From the NCBI GenBank assembly GCA_007693555.1, contig REDJ01000067.1, positions 1-52,413 of the forward strand: a DNA stretch of 52,413 nucleotides. Reading direction: 5' to 3'. The stretch comes from Bacteroidota bacterium (lineage in GTDB: Bacteria > Bacteroidota > Bacteroidia > Bacteroidales > UBA7960). Made by a program: the position numbers and the translations under genes. Numbering within the stretch: position 1 is the stretch's first letter; every line of letters begins with the position of its first letter. Below the pieces are notes generated by a model. That model did no database searches and had not been told where the DNA came from. It saw only the letters and a list, made by a program, of their open reading frames with translations. Below are positions 8,640 to 17,420 of the stretch, one piece after another.

Positions 8640-10091
8640 ATGAAAACAAAAGAAATGATAAAAACGACCACACTGCTTTTGGGTGTGATGCTATACCTAA
8701 GCACTTCACTTTTTGCCCAAAAGATTACTGAAGTTCGACCTGTAGAAGAATTCTCTGCCATAGACGCAGGAAGCATTTTCAAAATTGAATACACGCAGGG
8801 AGAGGATTATTTCCTGGAAATTGAAGCTGAAGAAAGATTCCTGGAAAATGTAGAAACCTCAGTTAAAAATGGTGTACTTAAGCTTGAGTTTAAAGGTTCG
8901 GCGCGTAATGTAACCATTGATGCCAGAATCATTAGTCCTGAATTAGAAAGAATCCTGCTTAGTAGTTCTGCAACCATCAGGAGCACAAATGAAATTCAAA
9001 GTTCTTCTTTACTGGTGGCTCTTTCCGGATCAACTACAGCCCATCTGCAGGTAAACACTCCTTCGCTGGAGTCCAGGATATCAGGTGCATCTAATCTAAC
9101 TATCAGGGGATTGGCAGAGCATCATGATGCCACAGTATCAGGAGCTTCACAGTTAAGAGCATCTGAACTCAGCACACAAACAACCATTGTAAAAACAAGT
9201 GGTGCTTCAAATGCCAGAGTTAATGCCGAAGAATACCTTGATGCCAACGCCAGTGGCACTTCTAAAATTAGTTTTAGTCAGGAACCTGCCTCAATACAAA
9301 TTAAAACATCGGGGATGGCCTCAGTAAACGGAACCCAGGCCCACTTTATAAATGAATCTGCTGATGGTGACACAACCCGCATCAGAATCGGAGGAAGAGA
9401 TCTTTTAATCATTGATGATGAAGGTACTGACCGGGTTAGGGTTGAAAGAAGACGAACAAGAGCATTCCGCAATAACTGGTCTGGGTTTGAACTGGGCATC
9501 AATGGTTATCTTTCACCTGACAACAGTTTCACCCTGCAGCAGGAAGCACAACCTATTGACCTCAGATATGAAAAATCTGTAATTGTCAATATCAACTTTT
9601 TACAGCAGAGCTTTCCTATCATATCAAACAACCTGGGTATTTATTCAGGATTAGGTTTATCTTTCAACAATTACCGCTTTGACAATCAGACCAGAATAGT
9701 GCATACAAGCGATGGTGTTGAGTTTTTTGAAGATGAAGACCCCATGAGAAAAAATAAACTTACACTCACATATCTTACTGTACCCGTTATGATGGAATTA
9801 CAAACAAGTGCAAGAAGAAGTTCGGAAAAATTTCATATAGCTGGTGGCTTGATAATTGGAACCCGCATAGGAACACACGCCAAATATGTCTATGACGATG
9901 GTGGTAAAAAGCGAAAAGAAAAAGATTACAGTAACTTTCACGTACCTCCTTTCAGGTTTGATCTGTCAGGCAGGATTGGTTGGGGCAGGGTAAATCTATT
10001 TGCAACATATGCCCTTAACGATCTTTTCAAAGATGATAAAGGACCAGAGCTTACACCTTTCAGTGTAGGAATCAGACTGGTAAACTGGTAA
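8640..10091 (+). CDS. Head-GIN (DUF2807) domain fused to an outer-membrane barrel
   Basis: A 483-residue protein with a cleavable signal peptide (ending SLFAQ) rather than a lipobox. Residues of about 30-235 form a head-GIN solenoid with SGAS/SGTS/SGST turns. A short linker leads to a C-terminal domain from about residue 280 (NWSGFELGINGYL, YSGLGLSFNNYRF, RFDLSGRIGWGRVNLFATYAL) that looks like an eight-strand PorT/OMP_b-brl_2 barrel and ends in an aromatic residue (VNW). The fusion suggests that the solenoid is anchored in the outer membrane; whether it faces periplasm or exterior cannot be read from the sequence. Basic RRRTRAFRN marks the junction. Confidence 0.85.
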   Translation: MKTKEMIKTTTLLLGVMLYLSTSLFAQKITEVRPVEEFSAIDAGSIFKIEYTQGEDYFLEIEAEERFLENVETSVKNGVLKLEFKGSARNVTIDARIISPELERILLSSSATIRSTNEIQSSSLLVALSGSTTAHLQVNTPSLESRISGASNLTIRGLAEHHDATVSGASQLRASELSTQTTIVKTSGASNARVNAEEYLDANASGTSKISFSQEPASIQIKTSGMASVNGTQAHFINESADGDTTRIRIGGRDLLIIDDEGTDRVRVERRRTRAFRNNWSGFELGINGYLSPDNSFTLQQEAQPIDLRYEKSVIVNINFLQQSFPIISNNLGIYSGLGLSFNNYRFDNQTRIVHTSDGVEFFEDEDPMRKNKLTLTYLTVPVMMELQTSARRSSEKFHIAGGLIIGTRIGTHAKYVYDDGGKKRKEKDYSNFHVPPFRFDLSGRIGWGRVNLFATYALNDLFKDDKGPELTPFSVGIRLVNW

Positions 10092-10110
10092 TAAAACATT
10101 CCCATTACTA

Positions 10111-10155
10111 ATCAAAAGAGGTGCTCGCATAACTGCGGCACCTCTTTTGATTTTC
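10111..10155. terminator. Hairpin between convergent barrel gene and ackA
   Basis: A perfect 14-base inverted repeat (ATCAAAAGAGGTGC and its complement) with a 13-base loop, the descending arm leading into a T-rich stretch. It sits 19 bases after the plus-strand stop and 22 bases from the minus-strand ackA stop, so it can serve both directions. Confidence 0.8.
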
Positions 10156-10172
10156 CTCAAAACAAACTGAAA

Positions 10173-11399
10173 TCAGATTTCTTCTTTTTCCTCTTTATGG
10201 GAAACTATTCGAAGTGTATCATGGGCAATAACCAGTTCTTCATTGGTAGGAACAACCATCACTTTTACCTTGGAATCGTGTTTGGAAATCATATCCAGCT
10301 TACCACGTAAACCCGTATTTTTTTCAGGGTCAAAGGCAACACCCAGAAACTCCAGTCCTTTACAGATAGCTTCACGGGTTTCCGGGCCGTTTTCTCCCAC
10401 ACCACCTGTAAACACAATCAAATCAACACCTCCCATAGCAGCTGCATAGGCACCTATATATTTCTTAATTCGGTAGTTATACATTTCAAGGGCAAGGTCT
10501 GCTCTTTTGTTACCCTCTTTCCATGCAGCAGTTTCAATGTCGCGCATATCAGATGAAATACCTGAAATTCCCAGCACACCACTTTTTTTATTGATCAAAC
10601 TGTTGGCTGCTTCCAGGTCAAGTTCTTTCTTTTTCATTATGTATAATAAGGCTCCCAGGTCCAGATCGCCGGTTCTTGTACCCATTACCAATCCTTCAAC
10701 AGGTGTAAGCCCCATGGAAGTATCAACAGACTTCCCATTCTTTATAGCGCATATTGACGCTCCATTCCCCAGGTGACATGTGATAGCCCTGATATTGTCG
10801 CGACGCATGAATAATGCATCACAAGCAGTTTCAAACACAAACTTGTGGCTGGTACCATGAAAGCCATAACGGCGGATTTTATCATTTTCATAAAGCTCAT
10901 AAGGCAAAGCATACATGTAAGCATGCTGAGGAATTGTCTGATGATATGCAGTATCAAACACAGCAACCTGCGGCACATTTGGCATAAGTTTTTCCATGGA
11001 GACTATACCATTAAGGTTAGCCGGATTATGCAAAGGTGCTAATTCAATAACATCTTCAATATTTTTCTTCACTTCGGGTGTTATCAATGCACTTGCACTA
11101 AAGTTTTCTCCACCGTGTGCTACTCTATGCCCTACTGCCAGGATCTCATTCACGTTGTTTAAAACTCCATAATCCTGGTCAAGCAGTACTTTCAGAATCA
11201 AGTCAATGCCCACTTCATGATTGGGTACATCCTGGATCAGGTAATATTTGTCTTTCCCTTTTGATTGGTGCTTGAGTTCACTGTCCTTTAACCCGACTCT
11301 TTCGAGCAACCCTTTTGCCAGAAGCTCGGCATTATTTGCCATGTTAATGAGCTGGTATTTCACAGAAGAGCTCCCGCAGTTTAGTACTAAGATTTTCAT
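10173..11399 (-). CDS. ackA: Acetate kinase
   Basis: Converts acetyl phosphate and ADP into acetate and ATP, the energy-yielding step of acetate formation. The protein is 408 residues, close to the usual 400. It shows the family signature NCGSSSVKYQLI at the start, FDTAYHQTIP, the second signature region YGFHGTSHKFV, CHLGNGASICAI with the catalytic-site Asn and His, MGTRTGDLD, and the nucleotide-binding FTGGVGENGPETR. It lies downstream of pta on the same strand; the 173-base gap between them carries a hairpin but no gene. Convergence with the barrel gene at 8640 ends in a shared hairpin. Confidence 0.98.
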   Translation of the reverse strand: MKILVLNCGSSSVKYQLINMANNAELLAKGLLERVGLKDSELKHQSKGKDKYYLIQDVPNHEVGIDLILKVLLDQDYGVLNNVNEILAVGHRVAHGGENFSASALITPEVKKNIEDVIELAPLHNPANLNGIVSMEKLMPNVPQVAVFDTAYHQTIPQHAYMYALPYELYENDKIRRYGFHGTSHKFVFETACDALFMRRDNIRAITCHLGNGASICAIKNGKSVDTSMGLTPVEGLVMGTRTGDLDLGALLYIMKKKELDLEAANSLINKKSGVLGISGISSDMRDIETAAWKEGNKRADLALEMYNYRIKKYIGAYAAAMGGVDLIVFTGGVGENGPETREAICKGLEFLGVAFDPEKNTGLRGKLDMISKHDSKVKVMVVPTNEELVIAHDTLRIVSHKEEKEEI

Positions 11400-11427
11400 T
11401 AGAATAAATTTGATTTAGGTTGATTAA

Positions 11428-11447
11428 TGCCTGCCTGCCTTCAGGCA
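11428..11447. repeat. GCCTGCC repeat and hairpin in the ackA leader
   Basis: The tandem TGCCTGCCTGCC runs into CAGGCA to give a hairpin with stem TGCCTG/CAGGCA and loop CCTT (11432-11447). It lies about 30 bases upstream of the ackA start, between pta and ackA. GCCTGCC/GGCAGGC words of this kind are seen as scattered intergenic repeats in several Bacteroidota; only one copy was recognised here. Confidence 0.45.
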
Positions 11448-11572
11448 ACACGATTGAAACATTTAAAACTTTGTTTTTTGCTATAGTTGCCTTTGCGGCG
11501 TCAATTAAGAATTATATTTGAGCAAATTACGTGACAAGATAATATGATGGTACTGATGCGTTGGAACTTGTT

Positions 11573-12580
11573 TTACTTTCCGGCAGCCTGGTTAACTGTA
11601 ATTGCCACAAGGTTTACAATATCATCAACAGAACAGCCTCTTGACAAATCATTTATGGGTGCAGCCATACCCTGTAACACCGGACCAACAGCTTCAGCCC
11701 CTGCAAGTCGTTGTACCAGTTTATATGCGATATTTCCAACTTCCAGTGTGGGGAAAACAAGCACATTGGCTCTACCGGCAATTTCACTCTTTGGAGCTTT
11801 ACTTTTCGCAATGGATTCTACAATTGCTGCATCAGCCTGCAATTCACCATCAATCTTGAGATCAGGCTCCATCTCCTTTGCAAGATTTGTGGCTTCAATT
11901 ACTTTGTCACACATGGGATGATTTGCGCTTCCCTTTGTAGAAAAGCTCAACATTGCAACTCTTGGCTCAACACCCACAATGGCACGGGTTGTTTGGGCTG
12001 TCATTATGGCTATCTGTGCCAGTTCTTCTGCCGTTGGATCAGGATGTACAGCACAATCGGCAAATACCAGAATACCATTTTCACCCCATTGAGCGTCAGG
12101 CATGATCATGATAAATGCCCCTGACACAACATTGATACCCGGCAGGGTTTTTACAATCTGAAAGGCAGGTCTTAATACATTACCGGTAGCATTGGCAGCA
12201 CCTGCAACTTCTCCATCTGCATCCCCGTTTTTAATTAAAAGAGTTGCCAGATACAATGGATCCTCAACCAGCTTCAAAGCCTCTTCCTTGCTAAGTCCTT
12301 TATTTTTTCTAATATCATAAAGCAAGTCCGCGTAGAATTCTTTTTTCTCAAAATTCAAAGGATCAATAATTGTGGCATGGGAAATATTCTCCAAACCAAA
12401 CTGTTGGGAAAGCCTTTTAATTTCAGTCTGATTACCCAGTAATATGATGCGTGCAATACCCTCTCTGATAATTTCATCAGCAGCTTTCAAAGTCCTTTCT
12501 TCAGTTCCCTCGGGTAAAACAATACATTTATCGTGCTTTTTTGCGTTTGCTTTAATTGATGATAACAAATCCATTTCCAA
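11573..12580 (-). CDS. pta: Phosphate acetyltransferase (short form)
   Basis: Makes acetyl phosphate from acetyl-CoA and phosphate, feeding AckA. At 335 residues it is the short, catalytic-domain-only form, lacking the N-terminal BioD-like and DRTGG regulatory domains of the 700-residue enterobacterial enzyme. Family blocks seen include [15 protein letters not shown] at the start, [43 protein letters not shown] and the closing [21 protein letters not shown]. Met1 and Met3 are both possible starts. A good promoter match lies about 40 bases upstream on the minus strand, so pta is probably the first gene of a pta-ackA unit. Confidence 0.97.
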   Translation of the reverse strand: MEMDLLSSIKANAKKHDKCIVLPEGTEERTLKAADEIIREGIARIILLGNQTEIKRLSQQFGLENISHATIIDPLNFEKKEFYADLLYDIRKNKGLSKEEALKLVEDPLYLATLLIKNGDADGEVAGAANATGNVLRPAFQIVKTLPGINVVSGAFIMIMPDAQWGENGILVFADCAVHPDPTAEELAQIAIMTAQTTRAIVGVEPRVAMLSFSTKGSANHPMCDKVIEATNLAKEMEPDLKIDGELQADAAIVESIAKSKAPKSEIAGRANVLVFPTLEVGNIAYKLVQRLAGAEAVGPVLQGMAAPINDLSRGCSVDDIVNLVAITVNQAAGK

Positions 12581-12622
12581 TACCTGCTTAATTGTTTAAA
12601 ATTATTGAATTTCAACGGACAG

Positions 12623-12653
12623 CAAAATTAGAATTAATTTACTTTCCATCAAA
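12623..12653 (-). promoter_or_regulatory. Promoter of pta(-ackA)
   Basis: Read on the minus strand, TTTG (12653-12650) is followed after 19 bases by TAATTTTG (12630-12623). This matches both the -33 TTTG and -7 TAnnTTTG boxes of the Bacteroidota primary sigma factor at the usual spacing. It is the only promoter in the window for which I find both boxes. Confidence 0.65.
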
Positions 12654-12797
12654 GCAGTGAGGCTGTTTTTTTGCACAGCTTAACTGTTTCCTTATTAAAC
12701 AATTGTTAAACCAATAACAGCATTTTTTAACATACCTGCAGGAATCATTGCAAATAGTATTTTAATCTTCTCTTTTAATTATACTGTGAATTTGACT

Positions 12798-12805
12798 TAC
12801 CTTTG
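12798..12805 (+). promoter_or_regulatory. -7 promoter element before the DUF4271 gene
   Basis: TACCTTTG matches TAnnTTTG exactly and ends 16 bases before ATG 12822. It lies inside the longer reading frame from ATG 12786, which argues that translation begins at 12822. Confidence 0.5.
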
Positions 12806-12821
12806 CAAAAATTCCGGGCCC

Positions 12822-14051
12822 ATGAGCAACAAAAAGAAGCTTCCCGTAATGCCTGTATTTTTTATCATCATAAACATGATGATACTGCTAAATCTCCCCG
12901 CTTACGGTTTAGGCTCAATTAACATACAATTGCATCTTGTTGACACTTTGCCCGAGACACCCAATGACACTATCAGGCAAATTCCACCTGATACTGTGCC
13001 GGCACCTCCTGTTATACCTATTGATACAGCAGACACGGTAATATCTCCAATTGAACTCCCTGCAAATGATACAATACCTGAACAAGATACACTACCTGTG
13101 CCTGAAGTTCAAATACCCGAAACAGAAGCAGACACAATAACAGAGTTTCCTGAGACACCCACACCGGCTCCGGATACTGAACCAGCTATCACAGAGTCTG
13201 CGCAACCGGCCGCCCCTCCCTCAAGGATTACAGTTTTTGACATAACAAAAGCCTACACCGTTCCCTGGGATTCTGTTTTGGTAAAACCGGAGGACCTGGA
13301 TATTAGTCGTGTTTTTCCCGCCTCTGAAAAGTATGGCCATCATGATTTAAAACCCTCAACTGGTCTGGCAGCACATAATCGAACCGAACAAAACAGACCT
13401 GCAGATATCTTCGCTTTTATCCTTATAATATGTATTTTACTGATTGGGCTATCAAAATTACTTTTCCCACTGAAATTTAAGGAAATTATTATGGCAGGAT
13501 GGATAACCCGTTTTTACACCCAGCTGGAAAGAGAGGGTGGGGCTTTAAATACATGGGTGTCTTTTTTCCTTTTTCTAAATTACATCATCGTGCTTTCAAT
13601 GATTATTTACAAGAGTTTGGACTTTGCCCAGGGAACAAAAGTATTCGCCAATATTCCTGCGGTCATCCTTTTGGTGTATATTTTTTCTGCCATTATTCTG
13701 TTTTTTTTCCTCAAGTATTTGGTTATAAGAACTCTTGCCTGGGTTTTTAAAACAGTTGGCCCAACTGAATCCTATTCTTTGAATATATTGCTGATAAATT
13801 ATTCAACAGGATTAATTCTGCTTCCGGTTTTGATTATTTATATCTATAACCCACTGCCGGCTATATTGTATGCAATGTGGGTGCTTTTTTTTGTCATTAA
13901 CATATTTAAGCTGCTCAGAGGCACAATCATAGGTTTAAAAGCAACGGGCTTTTCTGCGTATTATTTAATTTTGTATCTTTGCGCCATTGAAATTGCACCT
14001 TTAATATTTATCATCAAATTCTCTCAAAACTATATAAACACGTGGATTTGA
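12822..14051 (+). CDS. DUF4271 integral membrane protein
   Basis: A 409-residue protein found in front of hemD and rnpA in many Bacteroidota; its function is not established. Start 12822 (MSNKKKLPV) leaves a classic signal peptide with basic front and hydrophobic core; an ATG at 12786 is in frame but overlaps the likely promoter. Residues of about 30-145 are a Pro/Thr/Asp-rich periplasmic stretch (many DT and PE steps, with words such as DTIPEQDTLPVPEV). The C-terminal half holds six predicted membrane helices, from FAFILIICILLIGLS to the last near YYLILYLCAIEIAPL, which form the DUF4271 domain. It heads the run with hemD, 87 bases away. Confidence 0.85.
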   Translation: MSNKKKLPVMPVFFIIINMMILLNLPAYGLGSINIQLHLVDTLPETPNDTIRQIPPDTVPAPPVIPIDTADTVISPIELPANDTIPEQDTLPVPEVQIPETEADTITEFPETPTPAPDTEPAITESAQPAAPPSRITVFDITKAYTVPWDSVLVKPEDLDISRVFPASEKYGHHDLKPSTGLAAHNRTEQNRPADIFAFILIICILLIGLSKLLFPLKFKEIIMAGWITRFYTQLEREGGALNTWVSFFLFLNYIIVLSMIIYKSLDFAQGTKVFANIPAVILLVYIFSAIILFFFLKYLVIRTLAWVFKTVGPTESYSLNILLINYSTGLILLPVLIIYIYNPLPAILYAMWVLFFVINIFKLLRGTIIGLKATGFSAYYLILYLCAIEIAPLIFIIKFSQNYINTWI

Positions 14052-14125
14052 GGAAATCAAAAAAACCACAATCCTCGCCGTAATTGATAAAAAACGGAAA
14101 TCAAAAACAGTTTAACAAAATAATA

Positions 14126-14131
14126 AAGGAG
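14126..14131 (+). promoter_or_regulatory. Shine-Dalgarno site that fixes the TTG start of hemD
   Basis: AAGGAG stands seven bases before TTG 14139. Purine-rich sites of this kind are uncommon in Bacteroidota, and here it supports use of a TTG start codon. Confidence 0.6.
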
Positions 14132-14138
14132 AGCAAAC

Positions 14139-14888
14139 TTGAAAGTTAAAAACGTTTTAATCTCACAGCCTCAGCCTGAAAATGATAAGTCACCGTATGC
14201 TGACCTGGCAAAACAATTTAATCTCAATCTCACTTTCAGGAAGTTAATAAAAATTGAAAGTGTAGACAACAAAGAGTTCCGCAAAACGAGAATTAATATA
14301 CTGGATTATACCGCTATTATCTTTACCAGCAGGCATGCAGTTGACCATTTCTTTAGTCTATGTGAAGAGCTTCGTGTCACGATTCCGGAAACTATGAAAT
14401 ATTTTTGTGTTTCTGAGGCTATCGCTTTGTATCTGCAAAAGTACGTTCAATATCGTAAGAGAAAGATATTTTTCGGTAAAAGCACTTTCCCGGAATTGCT
14501 GGAACTAATTAAAAAGCATAAAGGAGAAAATTTTATTTTCCCATGTGCCGTCAATCATACAAAAGATATCCCCGAATTGCTGAATTCAAATAAGATCAAT
14601 CATGTTATCGCACCCATTTACACAACTGTTCCTGATGTTGTTGAGGATGTGGATATTGACAGTTTTCAGATGATTGTATTTTTCAGCCCGTTTGGGATAG
14701 AATCACTGAAAAAGAATTTTCCGGGTTATATGCAGGGAGAAACAATCTTTGCCGCTTTTGGTGCAGCCACTATAACGGCTATAGAGAATGAAGGTTTCGA
14801 GGTGCATATCAAAGCACCCACACAAGAAGCGCCCTCTATGACCATGGCCATCGAGCAATACCTTAACGAAAACAAAGGAAAAAAATAA
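14139..14888 (+). CDS. hemD: Uroporphyrinogen-III synthase
   Basis: Closes hydroxymethylbilane into uroporphyrinogen III with inversion of ring D, in haem and cobalamin synthesis. The 249-residue length fits. HemD sequences diverge strongly, but the first strand VLISQPQ, the block YTAIIFTSRHAVDHFF, the second-domain HVIAPIYTTVPD, and MIVFFSPFGIESLKKNF with FAAFGAATITAIENEGF are the recognisable family points. Translation starts at TTG, supported by a good ribosome binding site. It lies between the DUF4271 gene and rnpA (11 bases apart), an order conserved in this phylum that strengthens the call. Confidence 0.9.
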   Translation: MKVKNVLISQPQPENDKSPYADLAKQFNLNLTFRKLIKIESVDNKEFRKTRINILDYTAIIFTSRHAVDHFFSLCEELRVTIPETMKYFCVSEAIALYLQKYVQYRKRKIFFGKSTFPELLELIKKHKGENFIFPCAVNHTKDIPELLNSNKINHVIAPIYTTVPDVVEDVDIDSFQMIVFFSPFGIESLKKNFPGYMQGETIFAAFGAATITAIENEGFEVHIKAPTQEAPSMTMAIEQYLNENKGKK

Positions 14889-14899
14889 CAGGCCAGCAT

Positions 14900-15448
14900 A
14901 TGGCTATTAACACACCCAAAGGGAAATTGCATGGTTTTTCAAAAACTGAAAGACTGTGCAATTTTGCATTAAAGAATCTTCTGTTTCAGGATGGAGAGCA
15001 ATTCAGTGAACATCCTCTGAAAATATACTGGAAAATTATTGACCCCAATCCTGAAAAATTATTCTTTGAAAAGAATAAAACAATTTTTGAGGGTAATAAG
15101 CAAAAACAAAACGAAATCAGGACCAGGCAAAATCCCTCTTATCCACTGAAGAAACTTCCTGAAAATGCTCTCTTTCATTATCCGGCAAAATGCCTTGTTG
15201 GGGTGTCCTCAAAGACTCACAAATCGGCCGTTTTAAGAAACAAAATCAAAAGATTGGTTAAAGAAGCATACCGAAATAACAAACAAGGCTTTTATTCGTT
15301 TTTGAATGAATCCAACGCATTCTGTATCCTGGGCATAATTTATACTGGAAAACCTATATACTCATACTGCGAACTGGAAGAGAAAATCATTGTATCTTTA
15401 CATAAATTAGAAAAGAAAATATCAGAATATAAATACAAATGCGATTGA
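14900..15448 (+). CDS. rnpA: Ribonuclease P protein component
   Basis: The protein partner of RNase P RNA, which trims the 5' leader from tRNA precursors. The C-terminal half has the RNR signature [20 protein letters not shown]. The start ([11 protein letters not shown]) also fits the family. At 182 residues it is about 60 longer than the Escherichia coli protein; most of the extra length is a charged insertion at about residues 52-90, between the first two strands of the fold. The gene overlaps yidD by ten bases, the usual rnpA-yidD coupling. A nearby rpmH, the common neighbour in other phyla, is absent. Confidence 0.93.
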   Translation: MAINTPKGKLHGFSKTERLCNFALKNLLFQDGEQFSEHPLKIYWKIIDPNPEKLFFEKNKTIFEGNKQKQNEIRTRQNPSYPLKKLPENALFHYPAKCLVGVSSKTHKSAVLRNKIKRLVKEAYRNNKQGFYSFLNESNAFCILGIIYTGKPIYSYCELEEKIIVSLHKLEKKISEYKYKCD

Positions 15449-15714
15449 TTGCAGGGATTTGGCGTGGTATAAAAAATTTACTGGAATGGATATTTGTCAT
15501 GTTGATCCGGTTTTACCAGGGAGCTGTTTCTCCTTACTTGCTCCCCTCCTGCCGATATACACCCACCTGTTCTCAATATGGAACAGAAGCAATAAAAAAA
15601 TACGGACCGTTTAAAGGAGGTTGGCTTACCATAAAACGTTTTGCGTCTTGCCATCCATGGGGTGGCAGTGGTTATGACCCGGTCCCCGCTAATGATAAAC
15701 AAAGACAAAAATAA
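15439..15714 (+). CDS. yidD: Membrane protein insertion efficiency factor YidD
   Basis: A small, 91-residue inner-membrane-associated protein that assists insertion by the YidC route. It shows the full family signature: an amphipathic N-terminal helix, [37 protein letters not shown] and [16 protein letters not shown], including three conserved cysteines. It overlaps the end of rnpA by ten bases and is followed by the protease gene one base after its stop, so translation of the three genes is likely coupled. Confidence 0.96.
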   Translation: MRLIAGIWRGIKNLLEWIFVMLIRFYQGAVSPYLLPSCRYTPTCSQYGTEAIKKYGPFKGGWLTIKRFASCHPWGGSGYDPVPANDKQRQK

Positions 15715-15715
15715 T

Positions 15716-17383
15716 ATGAAGACTATCCGTAAGTATTATCGAAAACCACTAACAATAGCAGCTTTTGTTGCTATCATTCTTACATCTGTTATATCAACTG
15801 CCTATGTAAGCAAGAACTTTGAAATTACCAGGAATCTTGACATTTTCACCACACTATTCCGCGAACTGGTTGTCAATTATGTTGATGAAGTAAATCCTGC
15901 CGAGCTTATTAAAACAGGCATTGATGAAATGCTCTACTCTCTGGACCCTTATACTAACTTTATACCTGAGTCGGAAATTGAAGATTTCCGGTTTATGACA
16001 ACAGGGCAATATGGAGGAATTGGCGCCCTGATCATGCGCAGGGGCGATTACATTTTTATTTCAGAAACTTACGAAGGATTTCCGGCCGACAAAGCAGGAC
16101 TTCTTCCCGGCGACAAAATAATAAAAATAAATGATCAGTCTGCCAGAAACCGTACCCAGGAAGAAGTGAGTTCTTTGCTTAAAGGACAACCCGGCACTGA
16201 GGTTGTAATCGAAATACAAAGGGCTGGATACGATGAAAACCTTATTATCAGCATGGAGCGTGAGGTAGTAAGGATTGATAACATCCCCTATTATGGATTA
16301 GTTGGTGATAAAACAGGCTATATAAAGCTTACCAGTTTTACTCAAAATGCAGGAAGAGAGGTAAGAGATGCATTTAATAATCTTCATAATGAACATAGTA
16401 TTGAAAATATTATCCTTGACCTGAGAGGAAATGGAGGCGGTTTACTCAATGAGGCAGTAAATATTACCAATCTTTTTGTTGACCGCAATAAAGTTGTGGT
16501 AGAAACCAAAGGTAAAATTTCAGAACGGAATACAACCCACCGTACACTCAATAATCCTATTGACAAAGAAATTCCGCTTGTGGTTCTTGTAGACCGGGCC
16601 AGTGCATCGGCATCAGAAATAGTTGCCGGCGCCATACAGGATTTTGACAGGGGAATAATAATCGGGCAGAGGACTTTTGGCAAAGGCCTGGTACAAAATG
16701 TGGTTCCACTTAGCTATAACACTCAGCTTAAGGTTACAGTGGCAAAATACTACATTCCCAGTGGCCGTTCTATTCAAGCCATTGATTATGCGGTAAGAGA
16801 CGAGGATGGTAGTGTAGGTCATATTCCCGATTCTTTGAAGGTTCCATTTGAAACTGCAAATGGAAGAGTAGTTTTTGACGGAGGGGGTATTGAACCTGAT
16901 ATCCAAAATGATCCTATAACACTAAGTAATATCTCTTTAGCCTTGTTAACCCAGTTTCACATTTTTGAATTTGCAAATGAATTCTACCGCCAAAATGATT
17001 CAATTCCCCCGGCTGATCAGTTTGAAATAACCGAAGAATTTTACACTGAGTTTTTGAAGTTTCTTGAGGGAAGAGATTACACCTACACAACCGATAGTGA
17101 GTTATATATTAAAAGACTGAAGAATATTGCCCAAAAGGAAAAGTATTTTTTATCGATAGAGCAGCAAATCAACGATATTGAGCAAAGAATTGCCCAATCC
17201 AAAGAAAAAGACCTTATTACTTTCAGTGATGAAATAAAATTTATCCTTAAAAATGAAATAGCAGGAAGATACTATAAACAGAGAGGACGCATTGTTTCTT
17301 CACTGAATGATGACCCGGATATACTTGAGGCCTTAAACCTGTTTAATGACCCACAAAGATATCATGCTTTATTAAACCCTTAA
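15716..17383 (+). CDS. S41 family C-terminal processing protease (CtpA/Prc-like)
   Basis: A 555-residue periplasmic serine protease that trims or degrades envelope proteins from the C-terminus. ATG 15716 sits one base after the yidD stop and gives an N-terminal membrane anchor (TIAAFVAIILTSVISTAYV); an earlier in-frame ATG inside yidD is unlikely. A PDZ domain spans about residues 85-175 (GGIGALI, GFPADKAGLLPGDKII). The peptidase core carries the Ser-Lys dyad: Ser298 in RASASASEIV and Lys323 in RTFGKGLVQ, 25 residues apart as in Prc. A charged helical extension of about 150 residues closes the protein. The position after hemD-rnpA-yidD is conserved in Bacteroidota. Confidence 0.93.
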   Translation: MKTIRKYYRKPLTIAAFVAIILTSVISTAYVSKNFEITRNLDIFTTLFRELVVNYVDEVNPAELIKTGIDEMLYSLDPYTNFIPESEIEDFRFMTTGQYGGIGALIMRRGDYIFISETYEGFPADKAGLLPGDKIIKINDQSARNRTQEEVSSLLKGQPGTEVVIEIQRAGYDENLIISMEREVVRIDNIPYYGLVGDKTGYIKLTSFTQNAGREVRDAFNNLHNEHSIENIILDLRGNGGGLLNEAVNITNLFVDRNKVVVETKGKISERNTTHRTLNNPIDKEIPLVVLVDRASASASEIVAGAIQDFDRGIIIGQRTFGKGLVQNVVPLSYNTQLKVTVAKYYIPSGRSIQAIDYAVRDEDGSVGHIPDSLKVPFETANGRVVFDGGGIEPDIQNDPITLSNISLALLTQFHIFEFANEFYRQNDSIPPADQFEITEEFYTEFLKFLEGRDYTYTTDSELYIKRLKNIAQKEKYFLSIEQQINDIEQRIAQSKEKDLITFSDEIKFILKNEIAGRYYKQRGRIVSSLNDDPDILEALNLFNDPQRYHALLNP

Positions 17384-17420
17384 AACATTCAAAATACACG
17401 AACAGTCAAAATGCATAATT

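Noticed and set aside
12786-12821. Earlier ATG of the DUF4271 gene
   Set aside because: The added 12 residues overlap an exact -7 promoter element and precede the signal peptide.
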